Positions 16,468-24,442 of a DNA stretch of 64,000 bases are shown here, piece after piece (the stretch's first letter is position 1; the number at the start of each line of letters is the position of its first letter). Source of the DNA: Gloeobacter kilaueensis JS1 (GTDB taxonomy: Bacteria; Cyanobacteriota; Cyanobacteriia; Gloeobacterales; Gloeobacteraceae). Position numbers and translations under genes: made by a program. The notes beneath the pieces were generated by a model, which saw only the letters and a list, made by a program, of their open reading frames with translations, did not search any database and had not been told where the DNA came from. Location: the NCBI RefSeq assembly GCF_000484535.1, contig NC_022600.1, positions 558,001-622,000 on the forward strand, read 5' to 3'.

Positions 16468-17454
16468 ATGGCCCGCATTCTTGCCTTAAATCCGGGGGGC
16501 ATCGGAGATCAGGTGCTATTTTTCCCGACCCTCCAGGGTCTGCGCGAAAACTACCCCCAGTCGCGCCTTGAGGTGATCGTCGAACCGCGCTCCCAGGGTG
16601 CCTATCAGGTCTGCCCGAGCGTCGATGAAGTGCTGCTGTTTGATTTCAAGGCCGAACCGAGTCTGGCGGACTGGATGAATCTAATCGGGATCATCCGCGA
16701 CCGGCAGTACGACATCGTGCTGTCGGTGGGCAGCACCAGCCTGGTCGCCATTCTTTTGTGGATGACCGGCATCCCGAAGCGCGTCGGTTATAGCGCCTGG
16801 CTCACCGAACGCTTTTTAACCCAGTCGGTGATCCTCAAGCGCGAACAGTACGCAGCCCGCATGTACTACGACCTGTTGAGCGGCCTGGGGATCACTCGCC
16901 CCTTCAGCCTGCCGGTGGCCACAGTCAAGCCCGAAGACAGCCGCTGGGCCGAGCAGACCCTCGCCACCCTGGCCGGACGCAGGCCGCTGCTGCTGCATCC
17001 GGGGGCAAGCAAGCTCGCCGAGCAAAAAGGCATCCGCAAGCTCTACCCCGCCGCCCAGTGGGTCCAGGTCGTCCAGAAACTGCTCGCCCGCGACAGCGAC
17101 CTGCCCCTGCTGGTGGTCCAGGGGCCAGATGACGCCGAACTGGTGGGCACCCTTAAAAACGAACTCGACGAGCGCGTGCGCTTTGTTGCCCCGCCCGACG
17201 TGGGCAAGCTCACCGGCCTCATCGCCCGTTCGCGGCTCTTGTTGTGCGTCGATTCAGCGCCGATGCACCTGGCGGTCGCCACCGGCACACCGCTGGTTGC
17301 CCTGTTTGGCCCCACCCTGCCGTCGCGACTCCTGCCGGAGGATCCGCGCTTTGTCGCCGTCGTCTCGCCCGAGCGCAACAGCGTCGAGCGCATCGGTGTC
17401 GATGCCGTCGTCGCCGCCGCCGGCAAGCTGCTCGCCAAATCGGCGATTGGCTGA
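16468..17454 (+). CDS. Glycosyltransferase family 9 (heptosyltransferase-like)
   Basis: The 328-residue protein opens with I-L-A-L-N-P-G-G-I-G-D-Q-V-L-F-F, the GT9 N-terminal signature (ADP-heptose:LPS heptosyltransferase type). The C-terminal half has R-P-L-L-L-H-P-G-A-S, K-L-T-G-L-I-A-R-S-R-L-L-L-C-V-D-S-A-P-M-H-L-A and G-T-P-L-V-A-L-F-G-P-T, which form the nucleotide-sugar pocket. It is likely cytoplasmic and involved in lipopolysaccharide core or another surface glycan. It lies 42 bp after the 2TM gene. The sugar donor is not determinable. Confidence 0.92.
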   Translation: MARILALNPGGIGDQVLFFPTLQGLRENYPQSRLEVIVEPRSQGAYQVCPSVDEVLLFDFKAEPSLADWMNLIGIIRDRQYDIVLSVGSTSLVAILLWMTGIPKRVGYSAWLTERFLTQSVILKREQYAARMYYDLLSGLGITRPFSLPVATVKPEDSRWAEQTLATLAGRRPLLLHPGASKLAEQKGIRKLYPAAQWVQVVQKLLARDSDLPLLVVQGPDDAELVGTLKNELDERVRFVAPPDVGKLTGLIARSRLLLCVDSAPMHLAVATGTPLVALFGPTLPSRLLPEDPRFVAVVSPERNSVERIGVDAVVAAAGKLLAKSAIG

Positions 17455-17475
17455 AGGCAGCAGATGATCGGACAA

Positions 17476-17548
17476 TGGAGCTAAGCGGGCTCGAACCGCT
17501 GACCTCCGCAATGCCATTGCGGCGCTCTACCAGCTGAGCTATAGCCCC
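17476..17548 (-). tRNA. tRNA-Ala (anticodon GGC)
   Basis: On the minus strand the 73 bases fold as a full cloverleaf. The acceptor stem GGGGCTA/TAGCTCC contains the G3:U70 pair that marks alanine tRNAs, with discriminator A73. The anticodon arm CCGCA-ATGGCAT-TGCGG gives anticodon GGC, and a TTCGA T-loop is present. CCA is not encoded. The 5' end is only 14 bp from the ATG of the divergent oxidoreductase gene. Confidence 0.97.
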
Positions 17549-17562
17549 GAGGTGCGTTACTC

Positions 17563-18351
17563 ATGATCGCACAGACGCAAAACGATCGTCAACGGCCCGC
17601 CCGTTCCGTTTCCCCACCAGCCATGAACATCCAACCTGACGACTACCGCGCCCAGGTGCTCTGTGTGGTGCAGATGACTCCGACGATCTGGTCGCTGCAC
17701 CTGGGCATCGACGAAGAGAGCAGCGGTGGCTCCATCCCCTTTCGCTTCTTACCGGGTCAGGCGATCTGGCCGCGCTTCGAGCGCGAGGGCCGCACCTTCA
17801 CCAAGATCTACTCGATCGCCTCCACGCCGCTTATTGCCCCTGAAGTCGAACTGTGTATCTCCCGCGTCGGCTGGGCCTCCGATTATATGTGCCGCCTCAA
17901 GCCCGGCGACTGGGTCGATCTGCGCGGACCCTACGGGATGATGACCCTCGAAGCGGTGCCCGAGCGCGACGTGGTGTATGTTGCCGAAGGCTCCGGTATC
18001 GCCCCAATTAAATCTCACATCGAGTGGCTGTTTGCCCAGGACAACCCACCCAACGTCTGGCTCTTCTACGGCGGGGCGGACCCGAGCGAGATTGCCTACC
18101 ACGCTCTCTGGAAAGATCTGGCCGCCCACAACCTCAAATTTCGCTACATCCCGACGGTGCGCTCCGGCGAAGGCGAAGAATTCGAGCCCGGCAGTGTCGA
18201 AGAGGCCGTCGCCGCCTTTATCAGGCAGCCCCGTGCGCTGCAGGTCGATATCTGTGCCGTCGAAGATCGCGTCGATACTATCAAGCACGCCCTGCTGCAG
18301 CATGGCTTTGAGCCTGCTCACCTGCGCACTGAGCGCTTCTGTTCGTATTAA
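17563..18351 (+). CDS. FAD/NAD(P)-binding oxidoreductase (flavin-reductase/ferredoxin-NADP reductase fold)
   Basis: The 262-residue protein has an FNR-like FAD domain (FTKIYSIASTPLIAPEVELC, the R/K-x-Y-S motif; then P-G-D-W-V-D-L-R-G-P-Y-G) and an NAD(P)-binding domain (D-V-V-Y-V-A-E-G-S-G-I-A-P-I-K-S, W-L-F-Y-G-G-A-D). The C-terminal D-I-C-A-V-E-D-R-V and R-T-E-R-F-C-S-Y ending resemble oxidoreductases that pass electrons from NAD(P)H to flavin or a partner protein. ATG 17563 has GAGGTG upstream; an alternative ATG at 17623 starts closer to the conserved part. Its stop codon TAA (18349-18351) lies inside the TTAA target duplication of the IS701-type element, so the gene is intact. Confidence 0.88.
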   Translation: MIAQTQNDRQRPARSVSPPAMNIQPDDYRAQVLCVVQMTPTIWSLHLGIDEESSGGSIPFRFLPGQAIWPRFEREGRTFTKIYSIASTPLIAPEVELCISRVGWASDYMCRLKPGDWVDLRGPYGMMTLEAVPERDVVYVAEGSGIAPIKSHIEWLFAQDNPPNVWLFYGGADPSEIAYHALWKDLAAHNLKFRYIPTVRSGEGEEFEPGSVEEAVAAFIRQPRALQVDICAVEDRVDTIKHALLQHGFEPAHLRTERFCSY

Positions 18352-19726
18352 CCCTGATCTGTCAAACTGGGTACAATGATCGCTGCAAGCCTCTTGCTGG
18401 AGGGATTTGCGGTCATGACCACTCCAAGGAAACCTAATAGCACTGTCCCTTTCGTAGATCAATACTGTTCCACTTACCAACACCTGTTTGCAGACGTCCG
18501 AACTTTTGAATGCTTCAAAAGCTTGCAACTCGGGTTAGTTTCCGAGGTCAAACGCAAAACTCTGCCCGCGATAGCCAGAGCAGTGGGCGCAGACGCTCAG
18601 GCTTTTCATCACTTTTTGGTCCACTCTCCCTGGTCGGTTGAATGCTTTAGAGAACAACGAATTGCACTGACCAAGCAAGCACTGAACGGACGCTCTATCA
18701 CCGTTTGCATTGACGAAACTGGCGACAAGAAAAAGGGAAAGAAGACCGACTATGTCTCCCGACAATACATCGGCAATGTCGGCAAAATAGATAACGGCAT
18801 TGTTTCCGTTCATGCCTTCGGTTTGCTGGGGAATATCACCTTTCCATTGCTATTCAGGGTTTTCAAACCCGAGTGCCGTCTTGCTAAAAACGAACAGCAC
18901 AAGAGTAAACCCAAAATCGCTGCTGATTTGATTGATGAGTTATGTGAGCAGGGGTTCAATATTGGTCTGGTAGTAGCGGACAGCCACTATGGAGAAAGTA
19001 GCGATTTTATCAACACTTTGTGGAAACACCGACTGCACTATGTCGTTGCTATCCGCTCCAATCACGGGGTGTGGATGCTCAAGGGTTGGGTTGTTCGTCG
19101 CAATCGCTGGAAAAGCTTCGAGCGTCAATTCAGTAATGGCAAGACAGAAACACGCTACATCCGCGAGATTATTTTTGGCAAACGCAAGGCAACGCGATAC
19201 TACGAGATCACGACGGATATCGAGAAACAGCCCGAGGAAAGTACCTGGTATATCATGACCAATCTGCCTGGAAAAATTGAAAAGACGGTAGGCAATTTGT
19301 TTGGAGATAGAACCTGGGTCGAGTACGGTTTTCGTCAGGTGAAAGCGGAACTAGGCTGGACGGACTACAAGTTGACAGCTTACCGAGGCATCGAGAAGTG
19401 GTGGGAGATGGTGTGCAGTGCCTACTTAATGGTGAGTATGCAAACAACGACGATGGGAGAAGAATCAGAGGAAGAGGTTCCTGACAAAGCAAGCGAGAGT
19501 CAGCGTTATCCTGCAATGTACACCACCCATAAGTGGTGGGATGAAAAACAAGGATGGAAGGCGATTTTGAACAACATGCGACTGATGATTCAGCCATTCG
19601 TTTGCTTGAGTTTATTATTGCCGTGGCTAGAGGTGACCCAGTTGAATGACCTTGGAAAAGTACTCCAGAATCTAATAGACAAAGTCAATGGTTTTGCAGT
19701 CTTCCTCCGACTTTGACAGATTAGGG
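18352..19726 (+). mobile_element. IS701-family insertion sequence, complete, with TTAA target duplication
   Basis: The 1375-bp element starts CCCTGATCTGTCAAACTGGG and its other end, read inward, is CCCTAATCTGTCAAAGTCGG, a strong terminal inverted repeat. Immediately outside are TTAA (18348-18351) and TTAA (19727-19730), a 4-bp target duplication that fits the YTAR preference known for IS701. One intact transposase gene fills the element. Because both ends and the duplication are undamaged, the insertion looks recent. The target TTAA supplied the stop codon of the upstream oxidoreductase, so no coding sequence was lost. Confidence 0.93.
18415..19716 (+). CDS. IS701-family DDE transposase
   Basis: From ATG 18415 the product is 433 residues; an in-frame ATG at 18376 would add 13. 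It has the DDE nuclease layout of IS701 (DDE_5) transposases: first Asp in S-I-T-V-C-I-D-E-T-G-D-K-K-K-G (near residue 95), second in G-L-V-V-A-D-S-H-Y-G, and Glu in D-R-T-W-V-E-Y-G-F-R-Q-V-K-A-E-L-G-W. The frame is uninterrupted, and codon choice is visibly AT-richer than in the flanking genes, as expected for a recently acquired element. It cuts and pastes the element between TTAA-like targets. Confidence 0.94.
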   Translation: MTTPRKPNSTVPFVDQYCSTYQHLFADVRTFECFKSLQLGLVSEVKRKTLPAIARAVGADAQAFHHFLVHSPWSVECFREQRIALTKQALNGRSITVCIDETGDKKKGKKTDYVSRQYIGNVGKIDNGIVSVHAFGLLGNITFPLLFRVFKPECRLAKNEQHKSKPKIAADLIDELCEQGFNIGLVVADSHYGESSDFINTLWKHRLHYVVAIRSNHGVWMLKGWVVRRNRWKSFERQFSNGKTETRYIREIIFGKRKATRYYEITTDIEKQPEESTWYIMTNLPGKIEKTVGNLFGDRTWVEYGFRQVKAELGWTDYKLTAYRGIEKWWEMVCSAYLMVSMQTTTMGEESEEEVPDKASESQRYPAMYTTHKWWDEKQGWKAILNNMRLMIQPFVCLSLLLPWLEVTQLNDLGKVLQNLIDKVNGFAVFLRL

Positions 19727-19750
19727 TTAATTAAGTGGACGAAGCTAAAT

Positions 19751-19792
19751 AAGCCTGAGGTTTTGGCTGGAGTGTGGAGGCAGGCTTTTTGG
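19751..19792 (+). terminator. Likely terminator, separated from its gene by the IS
   Basis: AAGCCTG (19751-19757) pairs with CAGGCTT (19781-19787) and is followed by TTTT. The loop is long (23 bases), so the strength is uncertain. Without the IS it would lie about 20 bp after the oxidoreductase stop codon, which is where its native terminator is expected. Confidence 0.5.
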
Positions 19793-20004
19793 AGACGGTC
19801 ATTCTCTGGTTGCTTTTTTGAGTGTAACTGGGCTGCCGACGGGCCAGGTGAAGCGCTCGAAAGCGACAACCTGCTGCCAAATTGCAACTTGTACAGGAAA
19901 TAAAGCCTGGGTAGTCGTGCAAGATGGCAGCGGGTTGTCAAAAATCGGTACACCCAGAGCGATCCCCTTGATACCCTGAAAGATATTTTGGCCGGGGGGT
20001 CGCG

Positions 20005-22197
20005 ATGTCATTGGGTCATCCGCTCTATGTTGCTTTTATCTGGCACCAGCACCAGCCGCTCTACCGCAGTGCGCTCTCCGGGCGCTACCTGATGCCCTGG
20101 GTGCGGCTGCACGGCATAAAAGATTATCTGGATCTGGCGTTGATCCTAGAGCGCTATCCGAAGTTGCACCAGACTTTTAACCTCGTGCCGTCGCTCCTGC
20201 TGCAGATCGAGGACTATGTGGCTGGAACGGCCATCGATCCGTGGCTGGAGGCGCTGCTCACACCGGTGGCGGACCTGACCCTGGAGCAGCGACGCTTTGT
20301 GATCGAGCGCTTCTTCGATGCGAGTTGGGAACATTTGATCTACCCTTACCCGCGCTACACGCAACTACTGGAGATGCGCGAGCAGCGGGGCACGGCCTGG
20401 TGCCTGCAGAACTGGCAGCCGGAAGATTACGAGGATCTACTCGCCTGGCACAACCTCTGCTGGTTCGATCCGATCTTTCAAGAAGAAGACCCCCAGGTGC
20501 GCTCCTGGATCGCCCAGGACAAGGGCTTTACCCTCGAAGACCGCCGCGCCATCTACGCCAAACAGCGCGAGATCATGGGCCGGATCGTCGCTCAGCACAA
20601 GATCATGCAGGAGCGCGGCCAGATCGAGGTGACGACGACGCCTTATACCCATCCGATCTTGCCGCTGCTCGCCAACACCGACAGCGGTCGGGTCGCCCGC
20701 CCCCAGATGCTCCTGCCCCGCTCGCGCTTCAACTGGCCCGAAGATGTGCGCTCCCAGCTTTTAAGGGGCAAAGAGAACTATCAGACCCGCTTCGGCACCG
20801 AGCCGCGTGGGCTCTGGCCTTCGGAGCAGTCGGTGAGCCCGGCGGTATTGCCGGAGGTGGCCAAGGCGGGCTTTCGCTGGCTGGTCTCCGACGAGGGCGT
20901 GCTCGGCAACTCCCTTGGCCACTTTTTTAACCGCGACGACTACGGCCACGTTCAGGCACCGGATCTGCTCTACCGGCCCTACCTCATCGACACCCCCGCC
21001 GGACCGCTCTCGATGGTCTTTCGCGACCACCGCCTCTCGGATCTGATCGGTTTTGAGTATGCCCGGCGACCCGCTGAAGAAGCCGCCCGCGACTTTATCG
21101 AACAGCTCGAAGCGATCAGCCGCCTGCTCAAGGCCCAGAAGGCTGCCGGTCCCCACCTTGTCACCGTCGCCCTCGACGGCGAGAACTGCTGGGAGTACTA
21201 CTATCAAGACGGCAAGCCCTTCTTAGAAGCGCTCTACGCCCGGTTGTCGCGCCACCGCACCATCAAGCTCGTCACGGTGAGCGAATTTCTCGACAAGCAC
21301 GGCACCGAGCGCACGCTACCGCTGGAGAAGCTCCACAGCGGCTCGTGGATCAACGCCGACTTCACCACCTGGATCGGCGATCCGATTAAAAATCGGGCCT
21401 GGGAACTGCTCGCCCAGGCCCGCCAGGTGCTCGAAGGCCATCCCCGCGCCACCGAGGCGTCCTGGGAAGCGCTCTGGGCCGCCGAGGGCTCCGACTGGTT
21501 CTGGTGGTTCGGCTACGGCCACAGCTCCCAGCAGGACGCCCTGTTCGACCAGCTTTTTCGTGAGCACCTGCAGGCACTGTACGTCTCCTTGGGCGAAGCG
21601 ATACCCGCGCCGCTCAAATCTCCCCTCGAGCGCCACGACAGCCCCGGCAGCCGGGTGCCCAAAGCGCTCATCCAGCCAGAAATTACCGGCTACGCCTTTG
21701 AGCAGGAGTGGCACGACGCCGGTTGCTACGAGGTGGGTGGTGCCAGAGGCACGATGCACAGGGCGAGCAGCGTCCAGCGCCTCTGGTACGGCGCGGATCA
21801 GCGCTACTTCTATCTGCGGCTCGACTTTGGAGCCGAGCGGCCTGCGGTGGTCCAGATCTACTGGTTCTACCCCCATCTCATCCACTACAACAGCAATATC
21901 GATCTGAGGGACCGGCCAGGCGAAGGGCCGGTGAGCTACCAGTTTCGCCACAAATTCGAGATCGATCTCCTCCACCGCCACTGCCAGCTCTTCGCCGCCG
22001 GTGAATTTAATAAGTGGTATCCCGTCCCGACTTCGACCCGTTTCGCCCTGCAGGAGTGCCTGGAAGTGGCCGTGCCCTGGGACGATCTTGAGATCACAAG
22101 CGGCGTCCATCCCCAGTTCGTCGTCGTGCTCGCCCGCGATGGCCGCTTCGAGGCGGTCATCCCCGAGACGACCACCCTCGAAGTGCAGGTGCCCTGA
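20005..22197 (+). CDS. Glycoside hydrolase family 57 (alpha-amylase/glucanotransferase type)
   Basis: The 730-residue protein has the five GH57 blocks in order: Y-V-A-F-I-W-H-Q-H-Q-P-L-Y at the N-terminus (HQP), TTTPYTHPILPLLANTDSG, G-L-W-P-S-E-Q-S-V-S (catalytic Glu, near residue 272), W-L-V-S-D-E-G-V-L, and V-A-L-D-G-E-N-C-W-E-Y-Y. The C-terminal about 200 residues form a separate beta-rich domain (LWYGADQRYFYLRLDFG). No signal peptide is present, so it probably acts on cytosolic glycogen or oligosaccharide. Its start is preceded by a G-rich ribosome site. Its stop abuts the end of the convergent repeat protein. Confidence 0.93.
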   Translation: MSLGHPLYVAFIWHQHQPLYRSALSGRYLMPWVRLHGIKDYLDLALILERYPKLHQTFNLVPSLLLQIEDYVAGTAIDPWLEALLTPVADLTLEQRRFVIERFFDASWEHLIYPYPRYTQLLEMREQRGTAWCLQNWQPEDYEDLLAWHNLCWFDPIFQEEDPQVRSWIAQDKGFTLEDRRAIYAKQREIMGRIVAQHKIMQERGQIEVTTTPYTHPILPLLANTDSGRVARPQMLLPRSRFNWPEDVRSQLLRGKENYQTRFGTEPRGLWPSEQSVSPAVLPEVAKAGFRWLVSDEGVLGNSLGHFFNRDDYGHVQAPDLLYRPYLIDTPAGPLSMVFRDHRLSDLIGFEYARRPAEEAARDFIEQLEAISRLLKAQKAAGPHLVTVALDGENCWEYYYQDGKPFLEALYARLSRHRTIKLVTVSEFLDKHGTERTLPLEKLHSGSWINADFTTWIGDPIKNRAWELLAQARQVLEGHPRATEASWEALWAAEGSDWFWWFGYGHSSQQDALFDQLFREHLQALYVSLGEAIPAPLKSPLERHDSPGSRVPKALIQPEITGYAFEQEWHDAGCYEVGGARGTMHRASSVQRLWYGADQRYFYLRLDFGAERPAVVQIYWFYPHLIHYNSNIDLRDRPGEGPVSYQFRHKFEIDLLHRHCQLFAAGEFNKWYPVPTSTRFALQECLEVAVPWDDLEITSGVHPQFVVVLARDGRFEAVIPETTTLEVQVP

Positions 22198-22569
22198 TCA
22201 AGGCAGGCGGCGGCCCGTGCAGAGGCGCACCACTTCCTCGCGGGTAAACGAACCGTAAGCCTTGGCGACACAGTTACCGGTCTCCGGGGCGGCGATACGG
22301 CAGACATCGAGGGTCTGCTCCCGCGTCAGGGGACCGTAGGCTTTGCTCACACAATCCGCAGTGTAGGCGGTGGCGGTGCGGCACAGATCGATCGCCTGTT
22401 CTTTGGTAAGCGCCCCGTAGGTGCTCTTAGCACAGTCCGCCGCGTAGGGACTGGAGCCGCCGACAGCGAGGGGCAGACGAGCGTCGGGCTGCTGGGCGCT
22501 GAGCGGTGTACTCAAGGCCAGTAACCCGACAGCGACAGAAGCAACGAGGGATAAATGATTTGCTTTCAT
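22198..22569 (-). CDS. Exported protein with three Cys-flanked 18-residue repeats
   Basis: The ATG at 22569 starts a signal peptide (HLSLVASVAVGLLALSTPLS, cleaved near SAQ). The 123-residue product then contains three copies of one unit: CAKSTYGALTKEQAIDLC, CVSKAYGPLTREQTLDVC and CVAKAYGSFTREEVVRLC, each joined by about 9 residues. The consensus is C-x3-x-Y-G-x-(L/F)-T-(K/R)-E-(Q/E)-x3-(L/V)-C. The two cysteines of each unit would sit at the ends of a short helix-turn-helix and could close a disulfide in the periplasm. I do not know a named family for it. It is convergent with the GH57 gene, whose stop is adjacent. Confidence 0.7.
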   Translation of the reverse strand: MKANHLSLVASVAVGLLALSTPLSAQQPDARLPLAVGGSSPYAADCAKSTYGALTKEQAIDLCRTATAYTADCVSKAYGPLTREQTLDVCRIAAPETGNCVAKAYGSFTREEVVRLCTGRRLP

Positions 22570-22658
22570 AGCTACAACTTCGATCCCGGCTTTCTCGATC
22601 CTAGCTGGAGACCGCAATTCAGCCACTACACTGGAAAGCACCCCGACACCCAGATTCG

Positions 22659-22925
22659 ATGTTTGGCGGTCTTTTCTATTCGCTCCTTACGTTTTTTCTA
22701 GCCTTCAGCATCGGGCTGATGCTCCTGGTCGCGCCGATGACGATGGTCTACCACGGTGTGAGCTGGCAGATGGTGGCGGCGATCCTTGGAGCTGTCGTCT
22801 TCTTTGCCCTGCCCTTTCGCGCCTTTCAGACCGGCAAATTCAGCCCGCCGCTCACGATCTTGGGCTTTATCTGTCTGGGGCTGGCGCTGCAGGGCTGGGT
22901 CTATGTGGCGAATGGAGCGCGCTGA
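22659..22925 (+). CDS. Small membrane protein (intact copy of a duplicated gene)
   Basis: An 88-residue protein with three hydrophobic helices: LFYSLLTFFLAFSIGLMLLV, WQMVAAILGAVVFFALPF and LTILGFICLGLALQGWVYVA. Short charged turns separate them. It resembles no family I can name. Its last two-thirds (DNA 22755-22910) are repeated at 24240-24398, where only the C-terminal two helices survive. This copy has a complete N-terminus and is the parental gene. Confidence 0.72.
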   Translation: MFGGLFYSLLTFFLAFSIGLMLLVAPMTMVYHGVSWQMVAAILGAVVFFALPFRAFQTGKFSPPLTILGFICLGLALQGWVYVANGAR

Positions 22926-23054
22926 CTCAGCATAAGCAAAATAAAACTCCCCTCAAACTGAGGTAGAACACCCGACATGCGTTGGGGTTCCGTTGGCTCT
23001 TCGTTGGCTCACGAGGTAGCATGATAATACCTGAGAGGTATGTTGGAGCTTGAG

Positions 23055-23519
23055 ATGACAGTGCAGGCTCTAAATATGTTTGGACCACAGAGAAACTTGG
23101 CTCTTCAGCCAGGTCCCGTATGGCCATCGTTCGAGCAATTCCGCAAGGTCGGTTCCTCTGCTTTAGCGCCAATTGGTAACGGTGTTGTCGGTGCTCTCAC
23201 TACCCGTTCTGGCCGCTATCGAATCGTTGAGGAACATGACTTTCAGCGCCTGGTGGGGTTGGCTGCAGAAGTGGAGCGTCTGCGCAATGGCTTTCAGTTG
23301 ATTATTGCAGCTAGCAAAGCCGTGCAGCGTCATCGCGATGATGCAACTGTAGAGACACTCATCCATTCAGTGAGTATGATTGGCGAACTGCCTTCTCTGC
23401 CTACCCGCATTGGTTTCGAGAAAATTGCTCCGGAAGGGCTGGAGTTAGATCCGGATGACGAAGTGATTTTGAATGTGGACGAGTTGGGGAGCGCCTTTGC
23501 TGCGCAGGATCCCACTTGA
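23055..23519 (+). CDS. Cassette gene 1, unknown (DUF-like, coiled-coil region)
   Basis: ATG 23055 is favoured over ATG 23040 because GGAG lies 6 bases before it. The product is 154 residues, soluble and acidic at the C-terminus. After a Pro-rich N-terminus (LALQPGPVWPSFEQFRKVGS), residues 60-105 (FQRLVGLAAEVERLRNGFQL, then a helical AASKAVQRHRDD) look like a coiled coil. The tail ELDPDDEVILNVDELGSAF is acidic, as in many antitoxin-like or adaptor proteins. Its stop TGA overlaps the TTG start of the next gene, so the two are translationally coupled. I do not recognise the family. Confidence 0.65.
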   Translation: MTVQALNMFGPQRNLALQPGPVWPSFEQFRKVGSSALAPIGNGVVGALTTRSGRYRIVEEHDFQRLVGLAAEVERLRNGFQLIIAASKAVQRHRDDATVETLIHSVSMIGELPSLPTRIGFEKIAPEGLELDPDDEVILNVDELGSAFAAQDPT

Positions 23520-24163
23520 GCACACCGACCGATCTTGAAAGTCTGGAGGAGGCGCTACAGCAGTACTCCCACGACGATCGGGCCTTGAAGATCGTGCGAG
23601 AGTTTGCGGAAAGCCTGGGCAAAACGAGGAAACGGCAGGAAGTGTTCAACCGTCCGGGTGCTCTGGTGCAGCCCCCCATTCTCTACGAGGAGGCACTGGT
23701 ACGGGAAATTCTCTCTAAAGAAGACGACGTTTTTACTTTTCTGCAGGGCGATATCGTGGGTACCGAGTCAGCTTATTTCATGGGCGAAAGGATAAACAAC
23801 GGAAAATACGTCGTAGCTAGCTCTACCTGCGATCTGGTTCCAGGGCGACGGGAGTACGCTATCTTACTCAGGCTGAATCCAATTCGGGAGGACAATCCGA
23901 AAGCAGCAGCAGTTATTGGAGAATTGCTGTCTTTCAAATCTATTCGTCGCATGTACCTACCTCGTCTCGACGATGATGAATCTACAGTTTTGTGTAATGG
24001 CGTCGAACTCGACGGCGTTGCTCAGATCCGCATCGCCGAACTGCAAATGGCAACCCGTTATGGCAGCCTAAGTCTGGTTGGCTGGAGGGTGTTTGGTACA
24101 CTCATCCGCAATTTAATAGCCAGGACTGGTGAGGCCGAAGTGAAGCTAAGAACACGCACTTGA
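23516..24163 (+). CDS. Cassette gene 2, unknown, with S-x-C-D-L-V-P-G-R-R-E-Y motif
   Basis: The 215-residue product starts at TTG 23516, overlapping the previous stop. A helical N-terminus (ESLEEALQQYSHDDRALKIV) is followed by a mixed domain with Y-F-M-G-E-R-I-N-N-G-K-Y-V-V-A-S-S-T-C-D-L-V-P-G-R-R-E-Y-A-I-L-L-R. The motif S-(S/T)-x-C-D-(L/I)-V-x-G is reminiscent of uncharacterised proteins that carry SQTCDL-type strands, but I cannot name the family. No nuclease, ATPase or membrane motif is visible. Translational coupling to gene 1 and location between duplicated sequence suggest a transferred two-gene unit, possibly of toxin-antitoxin or defence type. Confidence 0.65.
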   Translation: MSTPTDLESLEEALQQYSHDDRALKIVREFAESLGKTRKRQEVFNRPGALVQPPILYEEALVREILSKEDDVFTFLQGDIVGTESAYFMGERINNGKYVVASSTCDLVPGRREYAILLRLNPIREDNPKAAAVIGELLSFKSIRRMYLPRLDDDESTVLCNGVELDGVAQIRIAELQMATRYGSLSLVGWRVFGTLIRNLIARTGEAEVKLRTRT

Positions 24164-24239
24164 GAAGCGGCGAGTGATCAGGCTGGAGATGATCGTGCCC
24201 TCCTTTGATATTTGCAGACAGATTCCGAGCGATAACCCT

Positions 24240-24416
24240 GGCGTCAGTTGGCAGATGGTGGCGGCAATCCTTGGAGCTGTCGTCTTCTTTGCCCTGCCCT
24301 TTCGGGCCTTTCAGACCGGCAAATTCAGCCCGCCGCTCAAGATCTTGGGCTTTTTTATCTGCCTGGGGCTGGCACTGCAGGGCTGGGTCTATGTCGCAGA
24401 GCCCACTAATCTTTAG
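24240..24416 (+). pseudogene. Truncated duplicate of the 22659-22925 membrane gene
   Basis: About 158 bp here (24240-24398) match 22755-22910 with about 93 percent identity by eye, including the segments V-S-W-Q-M-V-A-A-I-L-G-A-V-V and F-R-A-F-Q-T-G-K-F-S-P-P-L. The copy has lost the first helix and has an in-frame 3-base addition (F-F-I-C in place of F-I-C). Text upstream of 24240 is unrelated to the parental gene. The nearest in-frame starts (GTG 24174) belong to foreign sequence, so it is probably not a working gene. Confidence 0.75.
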
Positions 24417-24442
24417 TTTGTCGATACGAATACACGGAGAAG

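Noticed and set aside
19688..19903. 71-residue open frame across the IS right end
   Set aside because: It spans the IS/chromosome junction and a hairpin, without a ribosome site or family features.
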